From positions 1 through 20,487 of the IMG/VR virus record IMGVR_UViG_3300025168_018229: a DNA stretch of 20,487 nucleotides. The stretch is one strand, 5' to 3'. The position numbers and the translations under genes were made by a program. The notes below the pieces were generated by a model that worked only from the letters and a program-made list of their open reading frames with translations, ran no database searches and had not been told where the DNA came from. Positions 7,660-14,174 of this stretch are shown here, in pieces (position 1 is the first letter of the stretch; each line of letters opens with the position of its first letter). This stretch comes from a virus.

Positions 7660-9137
7660 CATTCGGTATAACAAGCACAGGCCCCAATTTACCTAATACG
7701 CAAGACTTAAGATCGCAGGCAGTTGCTAAGGCACAGGAGTTATTTGGCGATCAAATTAATACAGCAAGTAATAGCCCATTAGGAAACATCATAGATATAG
7801 ATGTTTTGACTGCTAATGAAATTTATGAAAAATTACTAGATGTATATAATTCGCAATATCCTGATACTGCCACAGGTACATCTTTAGATAATGCTTGCGC
7901 TTATACTGGTATAACTCGATTAGGTGCGGCTAAAAGTACAGTTACTGCTCGTATATTTGGGGACTTAACTACAGTAGTTCCAGTCGATTTTGGAGCTAGT
8001 GTAGTTGATGATCCTACAAGTGCATTTGTCACTGTAGAAAGCGGTACTATAACTACAGGTATTAATGAAGTACAGACAATAACCTTTTCAGGTACACCTA
8101 CAAGTGGGGTATTTAGACTCAACCATGAAGGAAATGAGACAGTTGATATTGCTTTTGACGATATTAATACAGATGTAGAAACAGCTTTAAATAATTTAGC
8201 TAGTTTAAGCGCTGTAACTGTTACAGGTGATTATACGACTGGTTTTGTCGTTACATTTGCTGGTGCTGATGGAAATCAAGAACAACCACTACTGACAGTC
8301 ACTAATAACTCATTAGATGATGGTGCGCCAGTTACTGTAAGTGTTGCTGAAACAACTAAGGGGTATGCCCCTTTTGTTGATTTACGCATGAACTCAGTAA
8401 ACACAGGTGCTATTTCGGCTAATGCTGGTACATTAACTGTTATTGATACACCGACGGCAGGCGTAACCTCTGTCACTAACTTATCAAACGCGGTTTTAGG
8501 TCGTGCTGTTGAATCTGATGTTGCTTTAAGACAAAGACGACAATTAAACTTGCAGACAACTCAAAACGGTACTGATGCAGGTATTAGAAATAAAATTTTA
8601 AATGTAGATAATGTGTTACAGGCTAAGGTTTCATCAAATAGAACAGGTGGCACTGTAAATGGAGTGCCTGGGCATAATATTTTTGCTGTAGTTTTAGGAG
8701 GTCTAGATGATGATATAGGTGTTGCTATAGAGTCAGCTAGACCGTGCGGTATTGATACATTTGGTTCAACCACAGTAACAGTTTCAGATAGCGAAGGCGA
8801 AGATGTAGATATATCTTTTTCAAGGCCAACACAGCAAGACATATATTTTGTTATAGATATAGTGCAAAATACAGATGCTAGTGAAGGAGCTTTATTTCCA
8901 GCCGATGGTGCTGATCAAATAAAAAATAAAATTATTGAATTCACTCAAAACTTTTTAATTGGACAAGATGTTATACAAAATCAATTTTATACGCCTATAA
9001 ACGAAGTTGCAGGCATAATCGGAATTGAGGTTTATCTTGGCACAACACCTGCGCCAGGTGGGCAAACTAATATTTCAATTGCTAATGATGAAATAGCCGC
9101 TTTTAGTAGTGCAAGAATTACTGTTAATGTCACATGA
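7656..9137 (+). CDS. Baseplate J-like wedge protein (gpJ/gp6 family) with inserted beta-domain
   Basis: This baseplate wedge protein links the inner baseplate to fibres and transmits contraction. It is 493 residues, longer than most gpJ homologues. Residues 1-125 and 240-493 fit the baseplate_J pattern: S-P-L-G-N-I-I-D-I-D near the N-terminus, T-G-T-S-L-D-N-A-C-A-Y-T-G-I-T-R-L-G-A-A, then V-E-S-D-V-A-L-R-Q-R-R and the R-T-G-G-T-V-N-G-V-P-G-H-N-I-F-A-V-V-L-G-G core. Residues about 135-235 are a separate beta-domain (E-V-Q-T-I-T-F-S-G-T-P-T-S-G-V-F-R-L onward) that resembles domains repeated in other phages' virion proteins. It overlaps the next gene by 4 bases. Confidence 0.9.
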   Translation: MTFGITSTGPNLPNTQDLRSQAVAKAQELFGDQINTASNSPLGNIIDIDVLTANEIYEKLLDVYNSQYPDTATGTSLDNACAYTGITRLGAAKSTVTARIFGDLTTVVPVDFGASVVDDPTSAFVTVESGTITTGINEVQTITFSGTPTSGVFRLNHEGNETVDIAFDDINTDVETALNNLASLSAVTVTGDYTTGFVVTFAGADGNQEQPLLTVTNNSLDDGAPVTVSVAETTKGYAPFVDLRMNSVNTGAISANAGTLTVIDTPTAGVTSVTNLSNAVLGRAVESDVALRQRRQLNLQTTQNGTDAGIRNKILNVDNVLQAKVSSNRTGGTVNGVPGHNIFAVVLGGLDDDIGVAIESARPCGIDTFGSTTVTVSDSEGEDVDISFSRPTQQDIYFVIDIVQNTDASEGALFPADGADQIKNKIIEFTQNFLIGQDVIQNQFYTPINEVAGIIGIEVYLGTTPAPGGQTNISIANDEIAAFSSARITVNVT

Positions 9138-9823
9138 TAAATTTAGACTCAAATATAGTACAAGAAGGAAAAGACAAATTAATCACACAATATTATCGAT
9201 CAGAAAATATTGAAAAGGTTTTAGAGATAGGCCTTGATTTACTTCAAGATGCTGAAACAATAGCGCATAGCCTTTATGAAAATAGAACTATTGAGGATGC
9301 GATAGGTGTGCAATTAGATGGTGTCGGTGCTATTGTTGGACAGCCTAGAAATGGTTTGACTGATGAAGTATACCGTTTACGAATTAAAGCAAAAATAGCT
9401 GAAAATAATTCAGAAGGTACTCGAGAAGAAATTATAAATATTGCTAAATTATTAACTAATGCAGAGCGTGTAATTGTTACAGAAAGACAAGCTGATTTTG
9501 ATGTAACTTTTTATAATATTACAAACCCGATTGCATCATGGGATGAAGTTAAACAAGCTATTACAAATGCAACATGTTCTGGAATAGGTGTAACTGTTGA
9601 AGAGTCTCAATATAGAATATTTAGATTCTTAGATCGTGATGGGAATATACCTTCTGATGGTGGTGGGTTTAGAAATTTATATAATTTAAGAAGACCTACT
9701 GATGTATTTCTTTTTGATACAAGTGGTTCCGGTTTTGACGCAGGTGAATTAGCTGAGATAGCAGTACATGACACTGGGAATGTACTAAATCCTGATGCAG
9801 GACACTTAGTAACAATAAAATAA
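9134..9823 (+). CDS. DUF2612 baseplate/tail protein
   Basis: This protein belongs to the DUF2612 group, which follows gpJ in many myoviruses and probably takes the place of gpI, joining wedge and fibre. Residues 1-100 are mostly helical, with L-L-Q-D-A-E-T-I-A and the characteristic A-I-G-V-Q-L-D-G-V-G-A-I-V-G-Q-P-R-N-G-L, then E-V-Y-R-L-R-I-K-A-K-I-A-E-N-N-S-E-G-T. The middle part is a small alpha-beta fold. The last about 75 residues (R-I-F-R-F-L-D-R-D-G-N-I-P-S-D-G-G-G to the end) are Gly/Asp-rich, look like an added C-terminal region, and could be where the fibre binds. It is the last gene before a candidate promoter at 9827-9855. Confidence 0.82.
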   Translation: MINLDSNIVQEGKDKLITQYYRSENIEKVLEIGLDLLQDAETIAHSLYENRTIEDAIGVQLDGVGAIVGQPRNGLTDEVYRLRIKAKIAENNSEGTREEIINIAKLLTNAERVIVTERQADFDVTFYNITNPIASWDEVKQAITNATCSGIGVTVEESQYRIFRFLDRDGNIPSDGGGFRNLYNLRRPTDVFLFDTSGSGFDAGELAEIAVHDTGNVLNPDAGHLVTIK

Positions 9824-9826
9824 TGT

Positions 9827-9855
9827 TTGAATTTAATGTTTTAATTTAATAAAAT
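9827..9855 (+). promoter_or_regulatory. Sigma70-like promoter upstream of the S74 tail fibre gene
   Basis: TTGAAT (9827-9832) and TAAAAT (9850-9855) are separated by exactly 17 bases. The site lies in the only real gap (52 bp) between the baseplate and fibre genes. An AGGAG ribosome site follows at 9862-9866. The whole gap is AT-rich, so a chance match is possible. Confidence 0.5.
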
Positions 9856-9875
9856 AAATATAGGAGTTTTTTAAT

Positions 9876-10736
9876 ATGTCATTACCTACAAAACCAACTT
9901 TTCATACAGAATTTGATACAAACCAAACAAACACACAACAACCAGCAGCATCGCTTACAACTGATGGTTATGTATTTGGTGACGCTCCAGCCTCACAGAA
10001 TTTTAATTGGATATTAAATAATCATTACCTATGGGAAGAATATTTCGATAATGTTTTTGATGTTTTATTACCACTTTTTCATTTTACTGATGCAAGTAAT
10101 CTTTTAGAAATAAAAAATAATGACGCTACATATACTGATTTTAAAATTAGAAATAATCAAGGCCATATGAAAGTAGAGGCTGGAAATGCAGCATTTATTA
10201 CTAATGTAATATTATCAGGAGATAATATAGTTTTAGAAACACAAACTAGCGGTAATATTAATCTAAACGCAGATAATGGAATTGTTAATGTTGATTCACC
10301 TATACATCCCAATAGTGATGACACTTATGATCTAGGTAGTGCAACTAAGAGATGGCAAGATATATATGCAACTAATGGGACAATTCAAACATCTGACAGA
10401 AATTTAAAAAGAGATATTATTGATTTACCGTTAGGTTTAGATTTTTTAAATCAACTAAGAACAGTTAGTTATAAATTTGTAGATACTGAAACTGTTACAC
10501 ACACGAGAAGACATTTTGGTCTTATTGCTCAAGAAGTTGAAGATTTATTGTCTGAAGAAGAAATATCAACAAACGATTTTGCAGCTTTAATAAGAAATGT
10601 AGATGAAGAAACAGGTGAAGAAAGATATGCAATGCGTTATACAGAGCTTATTCCTTTATGTATTAAAGCAATACAAGAACAATCAGAACAAATTACAGCT
10701 TTAGAGGCTAGAGTAACAGCACTAGAAAATGGATAA
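9876..10736 (+). CDS. Tail fibre with C-terminal peptidase S74 intramolecular chaperone
   Basis: This is a trimeric tail fibre or tailspike that ends in a self-releasing chaperone. Residues about 1-70 probably attach to the baseplate (T-K-P-T-F-H-T-E-F-D near the start, then a W-I-L-N-N-H-Y-L-W-E-E-Y-F-D helix). Residues 75-165 are beta-rich and end in Y-D-L-G-S-A-T-K-R-W-Q-D-I-Y, the usual lead-in to S74 domains. The domain begins at S173-D-R-N-L-K178-R, the Ser-Lys pair used for autocleavage, and holds G-L-I-A-Q-E-V-E-D-L-L and Y-T-E-L-I-P-L-C-I-K-A-I-Q. A C-terminal coiled coil (residues 266-284) follows. Cleavage before S173 would release about 114 residues. The receptor-binding part is short. 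Confidence 0.9.
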   Translation: MSLPTKPTFHTEFDTNQTNTQQPAASLTTDGYVFGDAPASQNFNWILNNHYLWEEYFDNVFDVLLPLFHFTDASNLLEIKNNDATYTDFKIRNNQGHMKVEAGNAAFITNVILSGDNIVLETQTSGNINLNADNGIVNVDSPIHPNSDDTYDLGSATKRWQDIYATNGTIQTSDRNLKRDIIDLPLGLDFLNQLRTVSYKFVDTETVTHTRRHFGLIAQEVEDLLSEEEISTNDFAALIRNVDEETGEERYAMRYTELIPLCIKAIQEQSEQITALEARVTALENG

Positions 10737-11001
10737 AGAGCTTACAAAATTACAGTATACAGAAACTTTGAATCTAATAAGATCAGAAGTAGATCAGCAA
10801 ATAAAACCTTTATCAAATCAGTTAAAAGATTTTACTGATAGACAAAATGAATTTAATAGTAAAGTCATGGACGCAGTGGAGCAGGTGGAGAAGTGTTTGA
10901 CGAAGTTTCAATTGCAATTAAATTGGCGGCAAGCCTTATTATCTTTTAGTGGTGGATTTTGTGCGATTTTATTAGGCATTATTATGGAAAGGTTTTTTTG
11001 A
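10729..11001 (+). CDS. Small coiled-coil membrane protein, XhlA-like holin candidate
   Basis: This 90-residue protein has a polar, heptad-like N-terminal helix (T-L-N-L-I-R-S-E-V-D-Q-Q-I-K-P-L, then D-A-V-E-Q-V-E-K-C-L) and one C-terminal hydrophobic segment at about residues 68-88 (A-L-L-S-F-S-G-G-F-C-A-I-L-L-G-I-I). That is the layout of XhlA-type holin-associated proteins. It precedes the M15 peptidase by one base, so lysis is the natural reading. It starts inside the last 8 bases of the fibre gene. What is seen: coiled coil plus one membrane helix. What is inferred: a holin or holin-like role. No antiholin is visible. Confidence 0.6.
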   Translation: MDKELTKLQYTETLNLIRSEVDQQIKPLSNQLKDFTDRQNEFNSKVMDAVEQVEKCLTKFQLQLNWRQALLSFSGGFCAILLGIIMERFF

Positions 11002-11002
11002 C

Positions 11003-11452
11003 TTGAAAGTTTCAAAAAATTTTATTGCACAAGAATTTATTTCAGAACCGCATTATTCTTATTTAATTGATCGATACAGTACTACTCATGGTTTTTTAGA
11101 TGCATTCTATAGGTATATTGAGTATGACACTGTTATTTTAGCCCAGAACGTACGCGATTTTTTAGGTTATAGTATTATAATAAATGATTGGTATTATGGC
11201 GGAAATTTCCAAAATAGAGGCTTTAGAACATCAGACTTTTATAATACTGACAATAAATTCAAATTATCACAACATCAAAGAGGTTTAGCAATAGACTTTC
11301 ATTCTAATTCAGACACTCCTGAAGAAATAAGAGATAAAATTATGCCAGCATATAAAGAATTAGGCTTTTGGCGAGTTGAAATGGACGTAAATTGGGTTCA
11401 TATTGATCGTTGTAGAGGTATTTCTGAAAAGCTTGTAAAATTTTATCCGTAG
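11003..11452 (+). CDS. M15-type zinc peptidase, probable endolysin
   Basis: This is a probable peptidoglycan-cleaving LD- or DD-type peptidase that opens the cell wall at the end of infection. The 149 residues carry the zinc-binding pattern H91-x6-D98 in S-Q-H-Q-R-G-L-A-I-D-F-H, followed by W-V-H133-I-D. These are the signatures of peptidase M15 (VanX/Ply-like, M15_3 group). The start is TTG at 11003; a GGAAAGG site lies upstream and there is no in-frame ATG nearby. There is no signal peptide, so it needs a holin for release, and the XhlA-like gene is directly upstream. It is a single domain with no cell-wall-binding extension, typical for Gram-negative hosts. A role in virion entry instead of lysis is less likely. 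Confidence 0.82.
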   Translation: MKVSKNFIAQEFISEPHYSYLIDRYSTTHGFLDAFYRYIEYDTVILAQNVRDFLGYSIIINDWYYGGNFQNRGFRTSDFYNTDNKFKLSQHQRGLAIDFHSNSDTPEEIRDKIMPAYKELGFWRVEMDVNWVHIDRCRGISEKLVKFYP

Positions 11453-11482
11453 TTGTAAAAGCATATACGTATATGTTATAAA
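11453..11482 (+). promoter_or_regulatory. Promoter candidate with an internal palindrome
   Basis: TTGTAA (11453-11458) and TATAAA (11477-11482) are 18 bases apart. Between them lies a perfect 14-bp palindrome, CATATACGTATATG (11462-11475). The layout, with a dyad between -35 and -10, suggests an operator. It lies in the 43-bp gap after the endolysin and would drive the genes at 11496 and 11930. AT-rich context lowers certainty. Confidence 0.4.
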
Positions 11483-11495
11483 TAGGAGTAAGATC

Positions 11496-11930
11496 ATGTA
11501 TATAAAATTAGTATTAAAATATTTAAAATCAGTGTGGAATTATGTAATTCATAACGAGTCATTAAGAACGGCACTTTATGAAATAGCAGTTTCAAAATAT
11601 GTTTTTGGTAATAAGGTTTTTAAAGACTTTATAGAAACAGAAAAAGTCGTAGAAAAATTAGAAGTAGCTCAACGACAACTAGACCGAGCAACAAGACTAT
11701 TAGATAACACAAGTACTGAAAAAGCCGTTAAATTTATAAATGCAGACACTAAAGGCCCATTTAAGGATATCATTGCTAAATTTGCAAAAAACCGTCATGC
11801 AGGCTCCAATCATGGTATTGAGTTGGGTTTTAATGGACAAATATCTGGGATGCCAGCAAAGCTTGGAATCGGGTTTGACGACGATAAAAAAGTTAAAATC
11901 GGAGTTGGACCACTTGAATTTAAATTCTGA
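11496..11930 (+). CDS. Protein of unknown function in the lysis region
   Basis: I do not recognise this 144-residue protein. The first about 80 residues are predicted helical and basic/amphipathic, with Y-I-K-L-V-L-K-Y-L-K-S-V-W-N-Y and V-V-E-K-L-E-V-A-Q-R-Q-L-D-R-A-T-R. The last 40 residues look like short glycine-containing beta strands (G-I-E-L-G-F-N-G-Q-I, A-K-L-G-I-G-F-D, V-K-I-G-V-G-P-L-E-F). There is no signal peptide and no convincing transmembrane helix. It has a GGAG ribosome site at the right distance and its own promoter candidate. The last base of its stop codon is the first base of the nuclease ATG. Its position beside lysis genes and a secreted nuclease suggests a late host-takeover role, but nothing more can be said. 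Confidence 0.8.
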   Translation: MYIKLVLKYLKSVWNYVIHNESLRTALYEIAVSKYVFGNKVFKDFIETEKVVEKLEVAQRQLDRATRLLDNTSTEKAVKFINADTKGPFKDIIAKFAKNRHAGSNHGIELGFNGQISGMPAKLGIGFDDDKKVKIGVGPLEFKF

Positions 11931-12343
11931 TGATTAAATATTTTGTACTACTTATTATTTTAGGTGTTACTATTACGGCACAGACACTTAGAGGTGATTC
12001 TGTTAGAATTGATAAGTTAGTACGTGTATATGATGGAGATACTATCTTCGTTGATATATATAACTTTCACCCTTTGTTAGGAAGTAATATAGGTGTAAGG
12101 TTAAGTGGTATAGATACCCCTGAACTACGTAAAAAAAATGAAAAAAAACGTGCCTTAGAGCTTAAATATATTCTTATTGATAAGCTAAGAAGTTGTAGGC
12201 AAATATTTTTAAAAAATATGAAGCGTGGCAAGTATTTTCGTATTGTTGCTGACGTGTACTGCGGTGATGAAAATGTAAATGAATATATGTTAAAGCAGCC
12301 TGATGTCTATGAATATCATGGCGGTAAAAAGCGCAAACGTTAA
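11930..12343 (+). CDS. Secreted staphylococcal-nuclease-like (TNase/SNc) nuclease
   Basis: This is a probable exported Ca2+-dependent nuclease. Residues 1-17 form a signal peptide (M-I-K-Y-F-V-L-L-I-I-L-G then T-I-T-A) with likely cleavage after A17. The mature part is an SNase OB-fold. Y-D-G-D37-T, R57 in G-V-R-L-S-G, and D62-T-P-E65 match the metal and catalytic residues D21, R35, D40 and E43 of staphylococcal nuclease. R104 in K-Y-F-R-I-V-A-D matches R87. All key residues are present, so the enzyme should be active. The domain is slightly short at the C-terminus, which ends in a K-K-R-K-R cluster. Export to the periplasm would place it away from phage DNA; it could act on incoming DNA, on DNA released at lysis or on host nucleic acids. 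Confidence 0.85.
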   Translation: MIKYFVLLIILGVTITAQTLRGDSVRIDKLVRVYDGDTIFVDIYNFHPLLGSNIGVRLSGIDTPELRKKNEKKRALELKYILIDKLRSCRQIFLKNMKRGKYFRIVADVYCGDENVNEYMLKQPDVYEYHGGKKRKR

Positions 12344-12344
12344 A

Positions 12345-12362
12345 GGTGTCGAATTCGACACC
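12345..12362. terminator. Bidirectional hairpin between convergent genes
   Basis: GGTGTCG-AATT-CGACACC is a perfect 18-bp palindrome (7-bp stem, AATT loop). It sits 1 base after the nuclease stop and 4 bases before the stop of the convergent CxxC gene. It is followed by ATTATTATT on the + strand; the T-tracts are weak on both sides. The position supports a shared terminator; a protein-binding site is the alternative. Confidence 0.65.
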
Positions 12363-12366
12363 ATTA

Positions 12367-12765
12367 TTATTCAGGTATATTTATAATAAACTTAGGGTAT
12401 TTCATTAAAAAGCTTATATGATCTTCAATATATTCAGCCACTAAATCTTCACTATACTTATCTTCAACCTCACAAGTGTAATACCCTAATTGGTGGGCTA
12501 TGTTATAAAACTCAAGGACATGATGTACATCAAATGTATAATGTGGAACGTCAATATTTACCTCATATTCTGTAAGAGCGTGCCAAGTCAATACCTCAAG
12601 CTTACATTTTTTAATCCACTCTTTATCGCATTCGACACAATTTTCATGTGGTATTAGATTGTTAGGTGACTCACAATTTATACAATCGCCATGTGTTAAA
12701 TTTAAAAGCCTTTCAATAAACTTTTTTGCTTCAGAACTGGCATTTAGGTAAATATCATTTAACAT
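12367..12765 (-). CDS. CxxC...CxxC protein of unknown function
   Basis: I do not recognise this 132-residue protein as a named family. Residues about 28-47 hold C-I-N-C followed after 11 residues by C-V-E-C, with a histidine (P-H-E-N) just before, a likely zinc knuckle or zinc ribbon. The rest is acidic and helical with many aromatic residues (Y-T-F-D-V-H-H-V-L-E-F-Y, L-G-Y-Y-T-C-E-V-E). It is the last gene of the minus-strand cassette. Its ATG lies inside the last 7 bases of the GIY-YIG gene, so the two are co-translated. Its partner could be the GIY-YIG protein, but that is only inferred from the coupling. Confidence 0.75.
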   Translation of the reverse strand: MLNDIYLNASSEAKKFIERLLNLTHGDCINCESPNNLIPHENCVECDKEWIKKCKLEVLTWHALTEYEVNIDVPHYTFDVHHVLEFYNIAHQLGYYTCEVEDKYSEDLVAEYIEDHISFLMKYPKFIINIPE

Positions 12766-13226
12766 AATTTAAGTTGTTTTTGATTCTTAAAAAAACTATC
12801 ACACATCTTTATTATAACATCAGAAGGACTTTCCATGCTTGATTTGTTAGCTTTATAATAATCCTGAATAATAAGCCTATATTCAAAAGGTATGTGATAA
12901 TTCATTTTAACTTTTTGATTAGTGCACGCACTATTATAAAGAGGTTTATGCTTATAAATAAATATTTTTTCGTAGGTTTGAGCTTGTGTAGTATTTTCAT
13001 AAAAATAAATATTAACTTCAGTAATCTTATTAGATAATAACAGATCTTCAATAAATAAACTCTGATTATAAAGCCTATTACCAATACTAGAGCTATATCC
13101 TATATAGATATAATCCTCTTTATGTTTAAAACAATAGACAGCATTACTACTGACCATATTAGCGTTTATTAACTTATTACATAAAATCTTATATTGATTT
13201 ATGTTTGTTATCTTTTCTTGTATCAT
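12759..13226 (-). CDS. GIY-YIG nuclease-like protein
   Basis: This is a single-domain GIY-YIG nuclease candidate. The family pattern is present: Y31 in V-Y-C-F, Y41-I-G43 in Y-I-Y-I-G-Y-S, R51 in G-N-R-L, E86 in Q-A-Q-T-Y-E-K, and N98 in K-P-L-Y-N. All catalytic positions are kept, so activity is likely. The C-terminal part (residues 105-155) is helical and basic, possibly a DNA-binding or partner-binding region. Phage members of this family are often homing endonucleases or host-DNA degrading enzymes. Its place in a small minus-strand cassette with an HTH gene, inserted between convergent late genes and a non-coding region, would fit a mobile (moron-like) element. It overlaps the HTH gene by 38 bases. 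Confidence 0.78.
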   Translation of the reverse strand: MIQEKITNINQYKILCNKLINANMVSSNAVYCFKHKEDYIYIGYSSSIGNRLYNQSLFIEDLLLSNKITEVNIYFYENTTQAQTYEKIFIYKHKPLYNSACTNQKVKMNYHIPFEYRLIIQDYYKANKSSMESPSDVIIKMCDSFFKNQKQLKLC

Positions 13227-13389
13227 TTATAGCCCATTTATATTCTATAGAAATTCTTATATTATTTCGTTTTTCATATGAATAGAGACCCGACCTTGTA
13301 ACTTTGAAATAGTCACACAGTTCTTTTTTTGATCCTAATTTATTTAAAACCCTGAGTAATTCTTCAGGTTTTTCTGGAAGTTTAGACAT
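13189..13389 (-). CDS. Small helix-turn-helix (Cro-like) DNA-binding protein
   Basis: This 66-residue protein, counted from the ATG at 13389, contains one helix-turn-helix: L-G-S-K-K-E-L-C-D-Y-F-K-V-T-R-S-G-L-Y-S-Y-E-K-R. The A-x3-G turn is replaced by C-D-Y-F-K-V, and the R-S-G-L recognition helix is followed by R-N-N-I-R-I-S, typical of Cro/YdaS-like repressors. The frame stays open to a TTG at 13413, but that would overlap the upstream 46-residue gene. ATG at 13389 lies 13 bases after that gene's stop, although neither start has a clear Shine-Dalgarno. The basic C-terminal tail (R-K-D-N-K-H-K) probably contacts DNA. It may regulate its own cassette or the divergent replication promoter; targets are unknown. 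Confidence 0.7.
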   Translation of the reverse strand: MSKLPEKPEELLRVLNKLGSKKELCDYFKVTRSGLYSYEKRNNIRISIEYKWAINDTRKDNKHKSI

Positions 13390-13402
13390 ATTAAAAAACG
13401 CA

Positions 13403-13543
13403 TTATTTACCAAATACTAGTGTACTAACAAAGACAATTAAACTCAAGCTTAAAAAGTTTTTTAAATAATTTGTTGGTTTTTTATTAATTTTATTCAAAA
13501 CATCATCATTGTAATTTAAGTGATAAATATTTTTTATTAACAT
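13403..13543 (-). CDS. Small single-span membrane protein
   Basis: This 46-residue open frame on the minus strand starts at the ATG whose complement is 13541-13543. It is preceded by an AAAGG ribosome site 8 bases away, better than any other start in the cassette. The N-terminal half is polar (K-N-I-Y-H-L-N-Y-N-D-D) and the C-terminal half is one hydrophobic segment (L-K-N-F-L-S-L-S-L-I-V-F-V-S-T-L-V-F-G) that can span the membrane. The stop is 13 bases before the HTH start. It is probably the first gene of the minus-strand operon. Function unknown; possible roles are membrane anchoring or superinfection exclusion, neither shown by the sequence. Confidence 0.6.
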   Translation of the reverse strand: MLIKNIYHLNYNDDVLNKINKKPTNYLKNFLSLSLIVFVSTLVFGK

Positions 13544-13566
13544 ATTATTTACCTTTTTTTTGGGCC

Positions 13567-13674
13567 GCCGAGACAAGGGGTGTATTTTTATCTAACTACA
13601 AAAATATATATTGGACTATAAATAATTGGGGAAAACTTCAAAAAAAAAAATATGGTTGGTTTCCTTGTCTCGGC
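13567..13674. repeat. Perfect 12-bp inverted repeat with 84-bp spacer
   Basis: GCCGAGACAAGG (13567-13578) is matched exactly by CCTTGTCTCGGC (13663-13674). Two further G-U pairs could extend the stem inward in RNA. The arms are GC-rich in an AT-rich region, and the spacer holds a run of 11 A bases (13640-13650). It lies just upstream of the start of the minus-strand operon. Confidence 0.8.
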
Positions 13675-13801
13675 ATAGGTGAGATGGTATTTTCTCAATG
13701 CGTTTATAAATATATATGCATATTAAATGCCAATTAAAAAAGGCCTAAAACGTATATATGTATGCACTTTATACAAAAACTATTACATAAAATACAATTT
13801 G

Positions 13802-13839
13802 ATAGGGGTCTGCGAGTTTAGTAACTGACAAACCCCTAT
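13802..13839. repeat. Inverted repeat ATAGGGGT / ACCCCTAT
   Basis: ATAGGGGT (13802-13809) pairs with ACCCCTAT (13832-13839) around a 22-nt loop. An inner GTTT/AAAC pairing (13816-13819 with 13829-13833 region) is an alternative fold. There is no T-tract on either side, so it is not a classical terminator. It could be an RNA hairpin or a dyad operator. Confidence 0.55.
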
Positions 13840-13881
13840 ACTATACCACTTTGTAGATAATTGTATCATTTACAAAAACAA

Positions 13882-13917
13882 AAAAAAACTACCGAACAGG
13901 GGAGTGGTAGTTTTTTT
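13882..13917. terminator. Bidirectional rho-independent terminator
   Basis: A run of A ending in CTACC (13882-13893) pairs with GGTAG followed by seven T (13906-13917). The loop is 12 nt. T-tracts exist on both strands, so it could stop transcription either way. Confidence 0.75.
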
Positions 13918-13991
13918 ATACAATAATAAATTATTGCTGTAATAATATAGTGTAAATTATAAATTTTAAGTTGTTAAATGTCAATTTATAT

Positions 13992-14019
13992 AAAAAAACC
14001 AGCTAGAAAACTAACTGGT
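13992..14019 (-). terminator. Rho-independent terminator on the minus strand
   Basis: ACCAG (13998-14002) pairs with CTGGT (14015-14019), with an inner TAG/CTA pair and an AAAA loop. On the minus strand the hairpin is followed by seven T (complement of 13992-13998). On the + strand there is no T-tract. Confidence 0.65.
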
Positions 14020-14062
14020 AAAACGTATTGAGTATTTTCATTATACTATTAATATATACAAC

Positions 14063-14091
14063 AAAACCACCGTAAAGGTGGCTTCGCTTTT
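14063..14091. terminator. CCACC/GGTGG hairpin with TTCGCTTTT tail (copy 1)
   Basis: AACCACC (14065-14071) pairs through CCACC with GGTGG (14077-14081) around GTAAA. It is followed by CTTCGCTTTT. On the minus strand it is followed by TTTTGTTGT. It shares stem and tail sequence with the hairpin at 14183-14210. Confidence 0.6.
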
Positions 14092-14174
14092 ATATATAAA
14101 ATGCGTTTTTATATATACTATGATTTATGGTTGGGACCATGGTTTCACGGATAAATAATAACATAAAAAAAGAA

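Noticed and set aside
11740-11937. 65-residue frame inside the unknown gene at 11496
   Set aside because: It lies fully within a better-supported gene in another frame, without its own ribosome site.
13189-13413. TTG start at 13413 for the HTH gene
   Set aside because: It would overlap the 46-residue gene and has no ribosome site; ATG at 13389 after that gene's stop is more likely.
13727-13828. 33-residue + strand frame starting at the ATG at 13727
   Set aside because: No ribosome site, runs into the GGGG/CCCC hairpin, and the product has no pattern.
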